Assembly: GCF_030247195.1 (NCBI RefSeq)
Contig: NC_080672.1
Span: forward strand, 7,936,001-8,000,000
Origin: Topomyia yanbarensis
Taxonomy: Eukaryota > Arthropoda > Insecta > Diptera > Culicidae
Reading direction: 5' to 3'
Length of the DNA stretch: 64,000 bases
The stretch's first letter is position 1, and every line of letters begins with the position of its first letter. Positions 1 to 12,646 of the stretch are shown one piece after another. A program made the position numbers and the translations under genes. The notes under the pieces were generated by a model. The model had not been told where the DNA came from. It worked only from the letters and a program-made list of their open reading frames with translations, and did no database searches.

Positions 1-2973
1 GATCGCATTTCTGTGGCCTGTTGTTCTCCAGGGTCATAAATAAAACCAAGAGAGGACAGAAGTGAATAAATAAAACTCCCGTACGGGAAAGGAATGGAAC
101 GCAGAAGACAGTCGCATCACCCGTCACACCATCAGGAAGAGGAAAATCAACATAATTTTGCTCGAAATACTCTCGCACTTTACGAGCAACACCAGCAATG
201 GCATTTGATGGTGAACCAGCAACTATTACACTTGACAACCGGTGGGAAATGGGTTGACTTCGGGACGGGAATTTCCGTGTTGGTTTGAGCTAGAGAGGCC
301 GGAAAGAAGGAAGGAAGGAAGCAAAGCGGATGATGTATGTTGAATGAAATTCTTCTCGCTCCAAACCAGCGTTTTAAAATGTCCCACACACGACCGGCAT
401 TATAGACTGCTGCTGCAAAGCAGGCCATGCTCATATATCAAGCAGGCCGTGAGTCGAAACACACTCGAAAACGAGCGAGGATGTGATGTTGGATGAACAA
501 GTGAAAACACAAATCACCGCTCTGGAAATTCAAAATATCTCGCAAGTGCCTTGTTGTTGGTGAGGAGGGATGCAGGAGGCGCGGTAAAGAAGACACGATA
601 AATAGAAGATGAATATGAAAATTCGTTTCAGCTTTTCCTTTGAGTCTGAATGTTTTATTAATGTTGGTAGGTGCGCGCAGGTAAAAGGGTACTTTTCGTG
701 CAGCTTTGAAGTCGTTTGTGGCAAACCGCTGAAATCAGACTAAATAATTCTGGTTTTCTATAGAGCTCAATTATCCTAATAAGATTAACGGTTCGAAAGC
801 ATCTTTTGACAGTTGTAGTGGATGGCAGAAATTTTCCACTCGGGCCCACATCATCGAAACAAGCAAGCTGGGTCTCATTCAAACTTTGCACCATTCTTGA
901 AAATTATCCGCAGCATTTCCATTGTCATTCACAAAAGTGATCCCGGCCTGCTGCTGCTACTGAGGGCCACATGTTTTCCTTCTGCAGGCCTACCGGGCAC
1001 GAGATCAAGGCAGGTTTGATGCTTTTATTTTCCTTTCGTAGTGAAAACGTACTCATTTTAGTACCGACGGTACACAAACAGACAACGAAGACACGGCCTG
1101 CTTTGCATTCAAAGCACTTCGGAGTAGATTTTCTCCAACTTCTATATTTATTTATTCATTACTAAGAACATACATCATTCTTCTTTTCCTCTCCGGTGCG
1201 GATCATTCCCCGTTGCCGCTGTTTAGTATATTGCGTTCACTTCATATCAACCGTGTTTCCTCTCCACACTAACTGACTATTATGAGATTCAAGGGGTTAT
1301 TTTTAGCAACGGAAAACAGCCTTAGTTGAAAGACTTTCTCCCTTGGGTACAAGTTGGAACCCGTTCGGCGGAACATGCATCCACAGACGAGTTTTGCTAC
1401 ACCTGTTTGTTTGTATGGAAAAATGTGATGTCCAAAATCGAGTTTCCTGTTTTTTATTTCTCCGCTGTTTAGATTGAGGATAGTGAAAAATTATTTTCAT
1501 TACCAACACGCGAGTGAAAATGCCATTAATTTATCTCGGTATTAAAATAGATATTTCAAACTCTTTCGATTAGTTTTGTTCAATTTACATTACTTATAAG
1601 TAGGCATTCGCAGATATAGCGATCGTCTGGTTTTTGTAAGTCTTGATGTTTTACCACTCACCGATAATTATGAGGAAGAAACTGAAATTCGGTGCTACAA
1701 AATGGAATATTGGATACTCTTCTGATGCTTGATTCTAAGTTTGTTTAGTTCCTTCGTTTATTATTTTGCAAAGATTTCTAATTTCTCAGTTGTTTCTTTA
1801 TTTTTTAGCTATATATTATTTCAGTGTTTTAGTCTCCAAACCCTTTTCATATCACATATTTTCATTCAAAATCTGAATCCCGGACGGTACGATTCCTCAA
1901 TATGCAAAAGATACCATCTTTCAATCTCCAATGACCTTAGTCTTCAAACCTGTAAGCACCGCGCGAGTGAAGGAAAAGAACGAGCGTTCACATCAATAAG
2001 ATCGGCCTGACAAGATAAGCGAACAGTTTCGAACCACAAACGCGGAACGGATTAAAAACAAATTTAAATATTACCGAACTCCCTACGCTGCTGGGCTCAA
2101 CGTCTGTCGCCCTCTGAGGAATTGTATGTCTTTCTTTCGCTATACTCTCGTCTGTCACGGTGATAAATATCGGGAAACCCAGATGACATTCTGCCGCTGA
2201 TCAACGCCAAGGCGACGACAACAAAGAAGAAGATTGTCGGATTAAATACTTTGGCGTCTCGGACTCGACTCGAGTCGAGCAAACTTAAAAGGCTGTCATT
2301 TGTTTTGTTTATTCTTTCTAGCTACTTGTTTTCTTTGAAAATTCCAATGATTCCTTTGATTGAACGCCGAAAAGCTTGCCCGGGCCTAGCGCAGATTTTC
2401 AATTTATTTCACGTCGTCATGGAAATTGCAATGACGTCCAACGACCAACTTCTCCGGGCAAAGGTGTGATGATAAATGAGTTTCCAATCCCCTCAATTAT
2501 CGATTCAGGCATGGCGCGGACAGAACCTCTTGGGGAAGCAAAAAGAAGGAACGAGGGAAATTGTAAAGGTGCCAGGATAATAGCACTCTCGGGAGGGCAC
2601 GCGCCGGAACAAGTGATTGCCGTCTGTCGGATGTCGGTGCTTGCTGTGGTTTTGCAGTAGCGTTTGCGGCGGATTTCAAGGCTCATGATGCGGTTACGTA
2701 ATTGAAAGGGGTGGGCTTTCAAACAAGGACCATTCGTGCCTTTTCAGTTGCAAATCAATTTGCATTCGAGGATGTTAGAATGGGGCAATTCAATTGGAAA
2801 TTGATAGTTTAGATAATGGACCGGTGCAATTTAATGATAATATCCATTGGGTCTTACCTAACCGTTTCGATTCTAAATAAATGACGAGTTCTTATTGATT
2901 GGTACAGGCTTCTAACGTGGTTGTGTTCTGTTTAACGCTATTTTGATGACATTTTTGTTGCTGCAAATTATTA
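1..2973. other. Non-repetitive stretch, no gene recognised
   Basis: No open frame longer than about 100 codons and no recognisable protein motif is present on either strand. The composition is somewhat less AT-rich than the following 2 kb. I see no terminal inverted repeats. It may be intronic or intergenic host DNA. Confidence 0.5.
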
Positions 2974-4575
2974 TACAGGGTGTTTGGTTCATGGTTAAGA
3001 ATCTCTCGGGGGGTGATAGACTGTCATATTTGGAGAAAAAAATTGTTCTACACATACCATCAAATCTCAACCGTTACAGAGTTATTGAACTTTTAGTGTA
3101 AAAAACTTATTTGTCTTAAAATACCTCTAACATTAAAAGTATACTTTGTATTTTAAATGTTTTAGTTCCAATCGAAAGATGAGAAAATTTCGCATATGTT
3201 TCAGCTAATGAGTTTAAGTAGCCTTTTCAAAGTAATTTATTGAAAATTAAACAATTTCAAACGATTTTTCGTTCATTTATTGAAAATCCTAATAGTTAAC
3301 CTCATCATTTTAATAATTCAGAGTGTTAGTCTTGATGAGCTGCTTAATTTGTTCTTTGACATGATACACTTACCTTTTCTTATTTTCATGATTTTCGGTT
3401 ATTCAACTTGGATATTTTTATTTCATTTTCACTAGTACCAGCTCTAATTGAAAAATTACGGCACTTATTGTACTTTTTTTCTTTTTATTCAAAAGCCAGG
3501 AAAATTTTACAGTGAAAAATGTATTAATACCTTTCAGTTAAGTGAATTTAGTATTCTTTTAAAAGTAAATTAGTTTAAAGTTAGTGCTATTATTAGCATT
3601 TTCGTTAATTTTCTTAAAATAGTAAATAATAAACATCACCATTATTATCATGGAAATAATGCATCTCAGCAAGTTCTTTCTCTGACTCCATTCAATTATC
3701 TCTTTTGGTTTCGACGCAAAATCGTTTTTATCACATTGTTTCATATGCAAAAATAATGATGTCGAACCCACTACATTTGTGGCGAGCTCATGCTGTGTTA
3801 ACTATTAAATAGCAGCAAAATGAAAAGAGAAATAGACAAACTGTCTAATAAAAAGTTATAGAGAACATTAAGGGGCATCAAATGAACAATAGTAAAGATA
3901 AATTTTGTTGATCAATAATTAGAATAATTAAAAAACTCCAAAAAACACAAATTTTGAGTTATTTCGTTAGTGAAAAATCATTTAGTACACTTAACTGAAA
4001 GATATTTGTACATACACTGATAGGACATTTTCTCAGCTTTCCAATGAAATCTTGTAAATAACGATATAAAGCATATTTTTTAGATTAGAGTCTTTTAAGC
4101 ACTTGCAAGTGGGTTACAGGAAAAGTATAGTAATAAAATTACAATGAAATGAGAAGAGATAGAAATATGACGTCCAACAAAAAATTATGAATCGTTCTAA
4201 AACCCAACTTTTGGATAATGAATATTGCCATAATCATACTTCATTATTTCGAGAAAATTAGCAAAAACCTCCTCAAAAAAACTAACTTTTAACTACTTTA
4301 CAGTTAAAAGGTAATTAAAACTAATTGCTTAAAAGATATAAGAACACCATTCAATAGGAAATTTTCTCACCTTTCGAATGGAACTGAAACATTTAAAATA
4401 CAAAGTATACTTTTAAAGTTAGAGGTATTTTAAGACAAATAAGTTTTTTACACTAAAAGTTCAATAACTCTGTAACGGTTGAGATTTGATGGTATGTGTA
4501 GAATAATTTTTTTCTCCAGATATGGCAGTCTATCACCCCCCGAGAGATTCTTAACCATGAACCAAACACCCTGTA
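2974..4575. mobile_element. Non-autonomous DNA transposon with 213-bp inverted ends
   Basis: The element begins CAGGGTGTTTGGTTCATGG at 2976 and ends with its reverse complement at 4573, flanked on both sides by TA (2974-2975 and 4574-4575). The two arms (about 2976-3188 and 4361-4573) differ at only a handful of positions, so the insertion or arm conversion is recent. The roughly 1.1-kb interior is very AT-rich and has no open frame able to encode a transposase. The TA duplication and CAGGG start fit Tc1/mariner-type elements, but the superfamily is inferred. Part of the interior (about 3500-3620) resembles 42535-42640, suggesting a related diverged element there. Confidence 0.85.
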
Positions 4576-5744
4576 TGTTTTAACTCGGTACTGTATTTTT
4601 TACAAATATCTGAACTCAGTATCATTAAAAGTTTGATCACTTCTCTTAATAAAGAACATTAGTTCGAATGCACAATAGAGAGAGAGAGCGAGAGAGAGAA
4701 AAGATAAAGTATTGTAATTTCTCAGGCTCACTCTACGAGGTAACCAGGATTGGACCTCTAAATAATTTTTAGAAGCTTCGCAGAACGAATCTCTTATTGT
4801 ATCATTGGTTTTGAAGAACAAAAAAATGAATTTTCCTTCTTTATTTCATGAGCATTTTTTTATTTAATTCGTTTATCTCATAAGACACATTTGCGTTAGC
4901 TTGAAAGTGCAATTTTTTCTTTGTTTTACAATTTGAAATTCTTAAAACTAGGGGGTTACACATTTAAATATTATTTTGTTTTTATGAGAATGAGCAAAAG
5001 CATGATGACCGTACAAGTCGTAGGTGCTACTCCGTGACTGACCAGAATAAGCGAAATTGCACAGAGAATCAACGAATGGAGCCTGGGAGTAGCTATCCAT
5101 CCTCATTGTGCACGTTTCGAGAGATCTATACTTTGAAATGTGAATAACGGTGCCGGCAACGTCCTTACAGTCATTGGGGAAGGAATGTAAATGTAACAAA
5201 CGTTGTTATGGAGACCGTGTATACCTCCGCATCTCCACGTTTGCCACGGGAAGGTGTTTTTGTTAGTAGGGTGGGGTATAAAGTGAGACAAAATCTGGAT
5301 TCACCTTGATAAGTGATACGATCTATGTCATTCTCAGAAGAAACTAACTTACTAATTCAAAACCACAACATGCCAAAAGCTTAGCTTAGTTGACCGCCTG
5401 TGACTTTCCCGTGATTTTTTCAAAGCCTGTTGAAATTGCATATTGAATCAATTGTATGATACTTGGGAGTAATATATCATACTCAACGTGCAACCTAAAA
5501 AGACTAAAATTGTAGTATGATCAATAACGTAGATAAACTCATCTATACAGGACACTTTTCGGATGGGAAGGAATGTTAGTTGAACACTTGTGACTATTAT
5601 GACCGTAGAATTCTCTGCATCATCCTCAAGTGTCGCAGGAGAGGGTTGGTGTCAGTAGGTAGCGAAATGAATCATGATATATCTTGGAAGATATTGTGAT
5701 TTAACTAACTACTCGCGCGCTTTGTCTTTTAATTTGAATGCCGT
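4576..5744. other. AT-rich stretch without a gene
   Basis: Contains an imperfect (AG)n run at about 4676-4699. A diverged dispersed repeat with the core GGAAGGAATGTTAGTT lies at about 5560-5660, and a related sequence lies at about 30610-30760. No coding motif was found. Confidence 0.4.
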
Positions 5745-6080
5745 TTACCTTATCATTGGGATATTATCAAGTTTGCGGGATCGCGGGTGTAGGTTGCGTG
5801 GATGATCGCGAAGAGCTCAAGCATTTGTATGTTAACGTGTTTGTCGCGTGTATGTGACTTCGCGTGTATAAATTCGATCTTATAACCGTATATGCCCATT
5901 CGCATATTCGCATTCTGTTAGATGATTGCGCGGACCGTGAATCTGATACTTAACTTTCAGTGTACAGGTTCAGATGCTAGAAGAGAGTGAGTGCTCTCAT
6001 TTAACTAGATTTCCTGGTCATGTCACCATGGCGACGTGTTGTCCAGGGGATATGAGTGGCATTTTTTGATTGGTCTAACT

Positions 6081-8926
6081 TAAGCTGACCAACCGTACGG
6101 AATTTGGGAGGACTGTACGGATTTTCCGACGCATGTCCGGAAAAAATACCTGTACGGATTTGTCCGGAATTTGTGCGGAATTTCCGAGCTTAGTGGAAGT
6201 AGATGTACTCCCGGAAAAATACAAATTCTTACACAAACAACAAAATAATGTTAATGCATTGGGTCGGAGTCTCAAAGGTTGCGAGTTCGAATCTCGTCTC
6301 TGGGGGAATTTTTTTCACATGATTGCTTAGCTTCACTCACCATTTTCGGTCGTTTTTCCCCGTTAGATACCTCCAGTCCTAAATATGGTCGCGAACTAGT
6401 TTAGCAGGATCTAAACTGCGATTTTGGTGGTAATAGGCAACCAATAAATGAGAGTAAAAAAATCGAAATTTGAGTTTTTTTCTAAGCTCTGGGAACAAGT
6501 ATATTTTTTGAATTGTCCCTAACACAGATAAAAAAATGAACAGTTATCTGTCTAACTATCCGTCCCGACCAGTCATTTAAACCATTCGCGCAAGTTGGGT
6601 TATATTTTTTGAATTTGGATAGCTGGCTCGAAGTCGAAGGTTCCTAGAAATCCGTTTTATGAGAATCGGTGCCATGGTACTGAAGCCCTCAGTATCGATG
6701 ATATTCTTGTTTTCGAATAATGCGAGAAACTATCTCTTTCTTTTTAGCGACATAATTCAGCGCAATTCATTTCATTCGATTATCATTTGCCTGGTTCTTT
6801 CATTTGCACTACATGGCTCTTTCATTATGTACCAAATATGCCAAATCGGTGTACGTTCTTTTATCGATGAAGATTGAGCAACACACCAAAAACAAACGTG
6901 ACGCCACAAACTAATTACATCGGCACACAGCGAATAATGGAAATTAAGCGAAACTTCGCTTATGAAACATTCTAAAAAATCATGCTTTTCGTTACATTCT
7001 GTTCCTTGAAAATACTTTAAAATTTGACACAAAATCGATTTAATTATTTTGACCAAATAGTTAGAATATGCCGTTCGCTACGATAAGAGTTAATACCATT
7101 ATTCTCATGATGCCATCTTGCAGGTCAATGTTTTGAAATGGGCTTCTATTTTAAAAGGTTTGATCAGGGGTGAAATAGGTTAAAGAGTGAAACTGTACGG
7201 TAACGTTTTTTGAAAGTATATGTTTACGCTTGAGACTCCGTTTATAAATTTGGAAGTGCTAAAACGTTCACTTAATCACCGGGATATTTTTCATGTTTGC
7301 GAGATCGCTGGTGTAACAGTGTGTGGATGATCGCAAAGGATCCGAGTGTTTGTATGTTAACGTATTTGATAGCGTAGGCGTTTGTTTGTCGCATATGTTA
7401 ATGAGTATGTAACTTCGCGTGTAAATTCGATTGCAAAACCGTGTGGTCATTTGGATATACGCGTGACCTCTTGAATGTTCACGCAAACCGCGAGTCTGAC
7501 GTTTAATTTTGAATGTACGGTTTAGATGCAAGAAGAGATTAAGTTCCGTCATATTACTAGAATGGCCGGTTTTATCGCCTTGAAACTTGTTGTCTAGTGT
7601 ATATTGGGACTTTAACCTCGATAGGTCATTCGCCCTCGCGGGCGTAGGTTTGCATGGATGATCGCAATTGTATGTTCGCGTTTGTGACGAGGGTTGTATT
7701 ATTGCGCAGGGCTCAAACGTTTGTAGTTTAACGGTTTTGAAGCGTGAGCGTCTGTGTGCCGCGTGTATAATTTTTTTTGAACAACCGTGTAAATTCTTGC
7801 ATTTTCGCGTAGGCTATTGAATGTTTGTACGAACGGCGATTTTGAGTGTACGCTTTTTATCTAGGGATGAGTTCCCCCATATCACTGGAGTATCCGGCGA
7901 TAACGCCCTGAGATTACTAGTGCATTTGAATTTTTTGAGACCAAGATGGAAGGCATGGACCTAGGCTGCTAGGAATTAAGGGAGGGGTTTGCGCGAATGA
8001 TGGCGATTCCATGTTCACGTGCGTTACTAGATTTAAATTACCGTGAAGGCTACAAGCGTTTTTATGTTAACGTGTTTGATCGCGTGGGTGTGTGTATAGC
8101 TTCACGTATTTGAAATCGTTTATATAACCTTGTAGCCGTTTACGTGCGGCTTTCGAATGTTTACGCGGCCCGTCATACTGTGGTATGATTTTAGGCGTAC
8201 GGTTCAGATGAAAAAAGAAAGTGAGCTCCCCCATCTCACTGAAGTCTTTAACTATGGCACCTTGAGACTTGTTGTCTAGTGTATATAGGTTTCGTATTTT
8301 AAAGTGGGAACGCCCGGACGAGTACGATTCAAGATTGCGTTTGTGTGTTGGCGCTTGAGATATCGTTCATAAATCCGTACATTTTCGTTATTACGAGATC
8401 GTGGACATAAGAATGCTACAATTATGTTCAAGGGCCATTTTTCTAGTTGAATTATATTTTTTAAAGTAATATCAAAAGCTACAGCTGTGGGTTTTTTCGC
8501 TTTGGTACTTGCCAGGTGGAACATTTTCCAAGAGTTTTCATAGCCAAGCCTTCCGAAAATCATCCCCTTCCAATTCCATCATATCATTCAGTTCATTTTG
8601 ATTACTTGATATGGAAAATATTAAATAGAAAACATTTTCCTGAATTGTTCAAAAGCTTCCGATGTCGTGGAATGATCGAGCTAGGTTTTGACGGCAAACT
8701 AATTATATTTAAAAAACAATACTCAGAACACACAAACTTTGACATTTACTTAATGTGCTCCATCACTCACACTGAATCCAGAAAATATTTTGTAAAAATG
8801 CAATCGCCAGAGGTAAAATATAGGGAACGTGAGAACTACTAAACAGCCCAATAAATCAACTTTTGTGTTCTCAATTTTGAGCTGAAAACTGTACGGATTT
8901 TTCCAAGCCTACAGTTGGTCAGCTTA
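6081..8926. mobile_element. 2.85-kb inverted-repeat element with 8-bp target duplication
   Basis: The ends are TAAGCTGACCAAC at 6081 and its reverse complement ending at 8926. They are flanked by the identical 8-mer GTCTAACT at 6073-6080 and 8927-8934. The sequence around 7925-7975 is a related satellite unit without the insertion, so it acts as an empty site. The left end carries a cluster of CGGA and TCCGGA motifs (6098-6220). The interior contains a tRNA-like patch, satellite units at about 7253-8290, and an unrecognised 108-codon frame (8516-8842). An 8-bp duplication is usual for hAT and P superfamilies, but no transposase is visible, so the superfamily is not assigned. Confidence 0.75.
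6240..6305 (+). other. tRNA-derived patch with a B-box-like sequence
   Basis: GGTTGCGAGTTCGAATCTCG (6279-6298) resembles a pol III B box. GCGAG and CTCGT can pair around TTCGAAT as a T arm. No full cloverleaf can be drawn upstream, so this is a tRNA pseudogene or SINE fragment and not a working tRNA. Confidence 0.35.
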
Positions 8927-9069
8927 GTCTAACTGAAGGCATGAAGCTAGACTGCTAGGATCGAGGGTAGAGACTGCCGGACAAGACTGATTCATGATTG
9001 CGCGAGCACAATGCTTGGCACGGCGTTTAAAAAAGCTAAAACATTCACATAATTACCGGGGTGTTTTAA

Positions 9070-9156
9070 CCCTCCGGCACTCGAAACTCTAACGAAATCT
9101 TCTTTCAGCATCAGCGGCTGCTCACTCGGGGAGCCATTCGCGCGGGTGCCGGAGGG
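9070..9156. mobile_element. 87-bp piggyBac-like MITE
   Basis: The ends are CCCTCCGGCAC and its reverse complement, directly flanked by TTAA at 9066-9069 and 9157-9160. TTAA duplication with CCC ends is the hallmark of piggyBac-type insertion. Related satellite units near 7285 and 5760 lack the insert at the corresponding place. Confidence 0.8.
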
Positions 9157-9255
9157 TTAATGTTGGCAAGATCGCGGGCGCAAGAATGTGTGGATGATTG
9201 CAATTGCATGTTAGCGTTTGTGTTATCGCGAAGGTCACGAGCGCTTGTGCGTTTG

Positions 9256-10239
9256 GAATGGGAGAGATTTTCAATGTATATGAGAGAATATGCAATTTAT
9301 TGTGTTAGAGACTGTTAGTATTAATGTATATCTTAAATATAGTCAAGTAAAGATAGGTGGAGGGGAGGGGGTGAAGTCCTACATCTGTGTATCAGAGACA
9401 GTAAAGAGAGGGTGGACAAGACTGACGTGGGGGGGGGGGGCGCGAGGCAGATATTAACTTTCAGTTTCTGGCATCGGAAATCAACGGATGCTTTATGTAT
9501 TGGGATGCTGGGCGGTCTTCCTCGAGACAGTAGGGCTTCCTCCAGACAATTTCGTAGTACGGCTCATATACGGATCGTCAATACACCACATTGCGCGAGT
9601 GATGTTGTGCTGTAGATCTCGTGTTTGTTGGGTTATTCGACAGAGAAGAGTAATTTTTGGCAATATTTTCTATGTGGAAGCGGGAATTGACTTTCAACAG
9701 ACTTTTTATCTGATATAAATCGACTGTGGGACTTAAATGCCACTATCCTACTGACGACTCTGAATCCATGCTAAGATTTGAATATATTACAAATGGCTTA
9801 TAAGACCACTAACGATGGCAATTATCAAATCAGCCAAATCTGACGTAAAAACCTTTTGTTTTCCAGTCCGATTGTGTTCGCTGGCGCTACACCAAAAAAC
9901 ACCACGTTTTTTCTTCGGCTTTCGCACCGCAACTGTAATATTATGCAGTCGTGGTTACAATTTATCCTTTTTAATTTTATCTGGTATATCCCACAAAAAA
10001 TTCTATCCAGCCCATCCAATTACGAACTCAAACTTTCCCAAACGATAAACCGGATTTGAATGATTAAATACGCGTTACAAAGAGTTGAGAATCAACTCTT
10101 GCCTATTAATTACATACATATTTATACTGCATGGCACGACTTATCGCACCACGCACGCTAATTACTAATGACCTTTAATTGAGCGTGTCTGTTGGTTCTT
10201 GAACATTGCACATTTATGTTTTTCATTCTTTGAGGTAAA
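9256..10239. other. Stretch without a recognised gene
   Basis: Contains a poly-G run at 9429-9440. Short open frames of up to about 77 codons (9412-9615, 9815-10059) show no recognisable motif. Confidence 0.4.
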
Positions 10240-10959
10240 TAAGGCCATTGCAAATCTTTTTTAAAAATTATGTCACCCCCCCCCCCCTTCAAAATCGCTG
10301 AAAAAAATCAGGGGGCAAATAATTTTTTTAAAATAACCGAAATTCAAAAAATTGTCACGTTTTATAGAGCAACAATAGCTTCCATAGAGTTTTGCTTTTC
10401 GTAACTGAAAACTATTATTGTAGTTTTAGAAATTACCATCCCATGATAATTTTTATTTTGACCATTCTCGGGTAAATGTGAATTTTACATGAGATTATCG
10501 ATCCAGTCCAACATCAAATGAAACGTTTACTGATCGCGCAAGGAAGGACCCATCTGTGTATTATCAAACGAAAATCTCATGGAAAGGGTAATACAGACCG
10601 ACTTCTGAATCGATTACATTTTAAACGCAACAGTCGATAGAGACATAATCGATCGTTGCATTCGAAAATAATTTCGATAAGGAAACAATCTGAATTCAAA
10701 TCAGACTCCTGGCGATTTATATGTGGTTCAATATTCAATATACATGAGCTTTACCGAAAAGTTTTTGACAATTAAAGATTTCATATGGGATCGTAGTGTT
10801 CATACCGTATTTCCGCAGCCATATGTGCGATTCTTATGAACTTGATCAGATCAAAATCTGCTACCAAACCTTCCATTTAAGGCTAAGCTTGTGGAAATCG
10901 AATAAGTCGTTTTCCAAGAAGCCGAAGAGACATTAATTCTGAAATATTCCAAGAACCAG

Positions 10960-11532
10960 AAACATGCGAAATTTTCGAGATAGACGCTGGAATCAAAAGA
11001 ACTTTGTCTGGCCATCAGCGATCAAGAATACTCTAGCAAAGCTAAATATAGATCTTACAAATAATGGTATCATCGGCACTTACCGCAGGGGGAACCGGCA
11101 ATCCATTATCGATGTCAATTTTTGTAGCCTTGGAGTAACCGGAAAGATGGACTGAAAAGTGTGCGAGGATATATCCACAGCGACCACCAAGCGATCTGGT
11201 ACAGCATTGATAACAGGACTATGAACTACAGATGAATATGAATATGTGGGAAATATATAAACGAGTGAAGATGGAAAACAGCGATTTTTCACAGGAACGT
11301 GTCCGTCGAAGAACTTGAATTTGAGGGTATCCTCTTCAACCTAAATGCGAACGAGTTCACGGCACTACTAACAAGGGCGTGTAATGCGACCATACCAAGG
11401 GATGGGAAACCGAGAAACGGTCGCCGGGTGCAATACGACGATTATCGATCTACGTATAAGTTGCCTCCGAGCTTGGAGAAGAAGTCGGAGATCACTTCGG
11501 TTTCTCATCTCGCTCAGTTCAGAAGCTAGAAA
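10960..11532 (+). pseudogene. Non-LTR retrotransposon ORF2 remnant, endonuclease C-terminal part (R1/Loa-like)
   Basis: Conceptual translation across frameshifts shows the end of an APE-type endonuclease. An RRGNRQSIIDVNF-like segment lies near 11085-11125 and the catalytic SDHQAI motif near 11179-11196. The spacer that normally follows is visible: an ACNATIP segment near 11375, an arginine-rich PRNGRR segment near 11410, and a DLRISCLRA segment near 11445. In the parent element this enzyme nicks the chromosomal target for reverse transcription. The N-terminal half is not visible. The reading frame is broken several times. The same ORF2 resumes after 12675, so the intervening ORF1-only element inserted into it. 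The R1/Loa assignment is from motif style only. Confidence 0.7.
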
Positions 11533-11619
11533 TCGCTCCGCTGCAATAGCAGGGCAAATAATCAAGTTTACCCGCGCGACGCTTGGTCTATTTGCAAAGG
11601 CAAAAATTGAGAACAAACA

Positions 11620-12646
11620 ATGAGTGACAATGCAAAGCAAAAGTATATCACGATGCGGGCAAACTGTGTTGCTGTTGATTACACGAAATATCCGGTAATA
11701 CCATCAATTCATGAAGGGGAGCAAATGTTGAAGGTGAACTTGAAGTTCAACGTAGCTTGCGGTACTTTATGCAGTGCAATTCCACCATTTACGTCATGCG
11801 GTACTGAATATGTTAAAAAACATTAGTCAAGCAGAATCATTCGCTTCCCAGAACAACATGAAACACGTCATCGAATGTAATGACATTTTATACAGTATCC
11901 CAACGTGTATAGATGTTGACAGTATTGAAATAAAGATACATGACCTGGCACCACGTAGTAGTTCCTTCGCTATCAAACAAATCCTGTCAAAATACGGAGA
12001 GGTGAATAGTGTTAAGGAAGATACTTGGAGGAACTTCTTCCCAAGACTCCACAACGGCGTTCGTGTGGTGAGAATGCGTCCGACAAAACCTATTCCCTCT
12101 TACTTGACTTTCACATGCAAATCACCTCATGGTGTTGAATATTCTCAACGAATACTAGTATATACGCACCCAGGACAGATTCCTACTTGTCAATATTGTG
12201 ATCATCCGCTACACCACGGGAAACCTTGCGCAGAGAATGCTAAAGAAATTCCACCTGATACGACCAAAACCGGTATACAATCATCGTATGTTAAACCACA
12301 ACCAGTTGGTAAACCAACGACTGCAGACCGGGCATTCACAAGCACCAGCTCAACAACGATCGGCCCCAATACCACTAAACCAACTGCCATTACCAACATC
12401 GAAGTAACAACGATTACAGCAAATGTTTCCAAACCAACAACCAACACCACCAATAAGGAATCTAATACCGATGAAGAAGGATTTACAATAACGACCCGTA
12501 AGCACAAACAACAAATAAGAACATCCGACGATGAGCAAGATGAATGCAGTACCGATGATGACATGGACGTAAACGAAAACGCGAGAGAAGACGGACCAAA
12601 TGACCCCCAAGGTACGCTCCACGGCTCGGTTGTGCTAACGCATTGA
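11620..12646 (+). pseudogene. Gag-like ORF1 of the ORF1-only element, copy 1
   Basis: The ATG at 11620 opens MSDNAKQKY, matching the start of copy 2 (MSDNTNQEY at 48480). A frameshift near 11760-11774 splits the frame; the rest reads on from QFHHLRH to the stop at 12646, about 342 codons in all. Visible parts are an RRM-like block (residues around KYGEV through GVRVVRMRPTKPIPSYL, nt 11985-12105), then one CCHC knuckle of spacing C-x2-C-x4-H-x4-C (nt 12188-12230), then a Thr/Asn-rich and acidic tail. Proteins of this kind bind element RNA in cytoplasmic particles. The tail lacks about 120 bp that copy 2 retains. Confidence 0.75.

Larger units (their letters stand above)
5745..9255 (+). repeat. 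Degenerate satellite-like array (units about 340-370 bp)
   Basis: Related units share a GATGATCGC block, then a GTATGTTAACGTGTTT block, a CGCGTGTATAA-like block, and a TTGTTGTC-like 3' block. The second block or its derivatives occur near 5827, 7351, 7721 and 8061, with a weaker trace near 9240. The 7351-7721-8061 spacing gives the unit length. A unit in opposite orientation lies at 42085-42350. The array is interrupted by a 2.85-kb element (6081-8926) and an 87-bp piggyBac-like MITE (9070-9156). Units are strongly diverged from one another, so the array is old. It has no coding potential. Confidence 0.75.

Noticed and set aside
6240..6320. Functional tRNA gene
   Set aside because: Only a T-arm/B-box-like patch is present. 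Acceptor, D and anticodon arms cannot be drawn.
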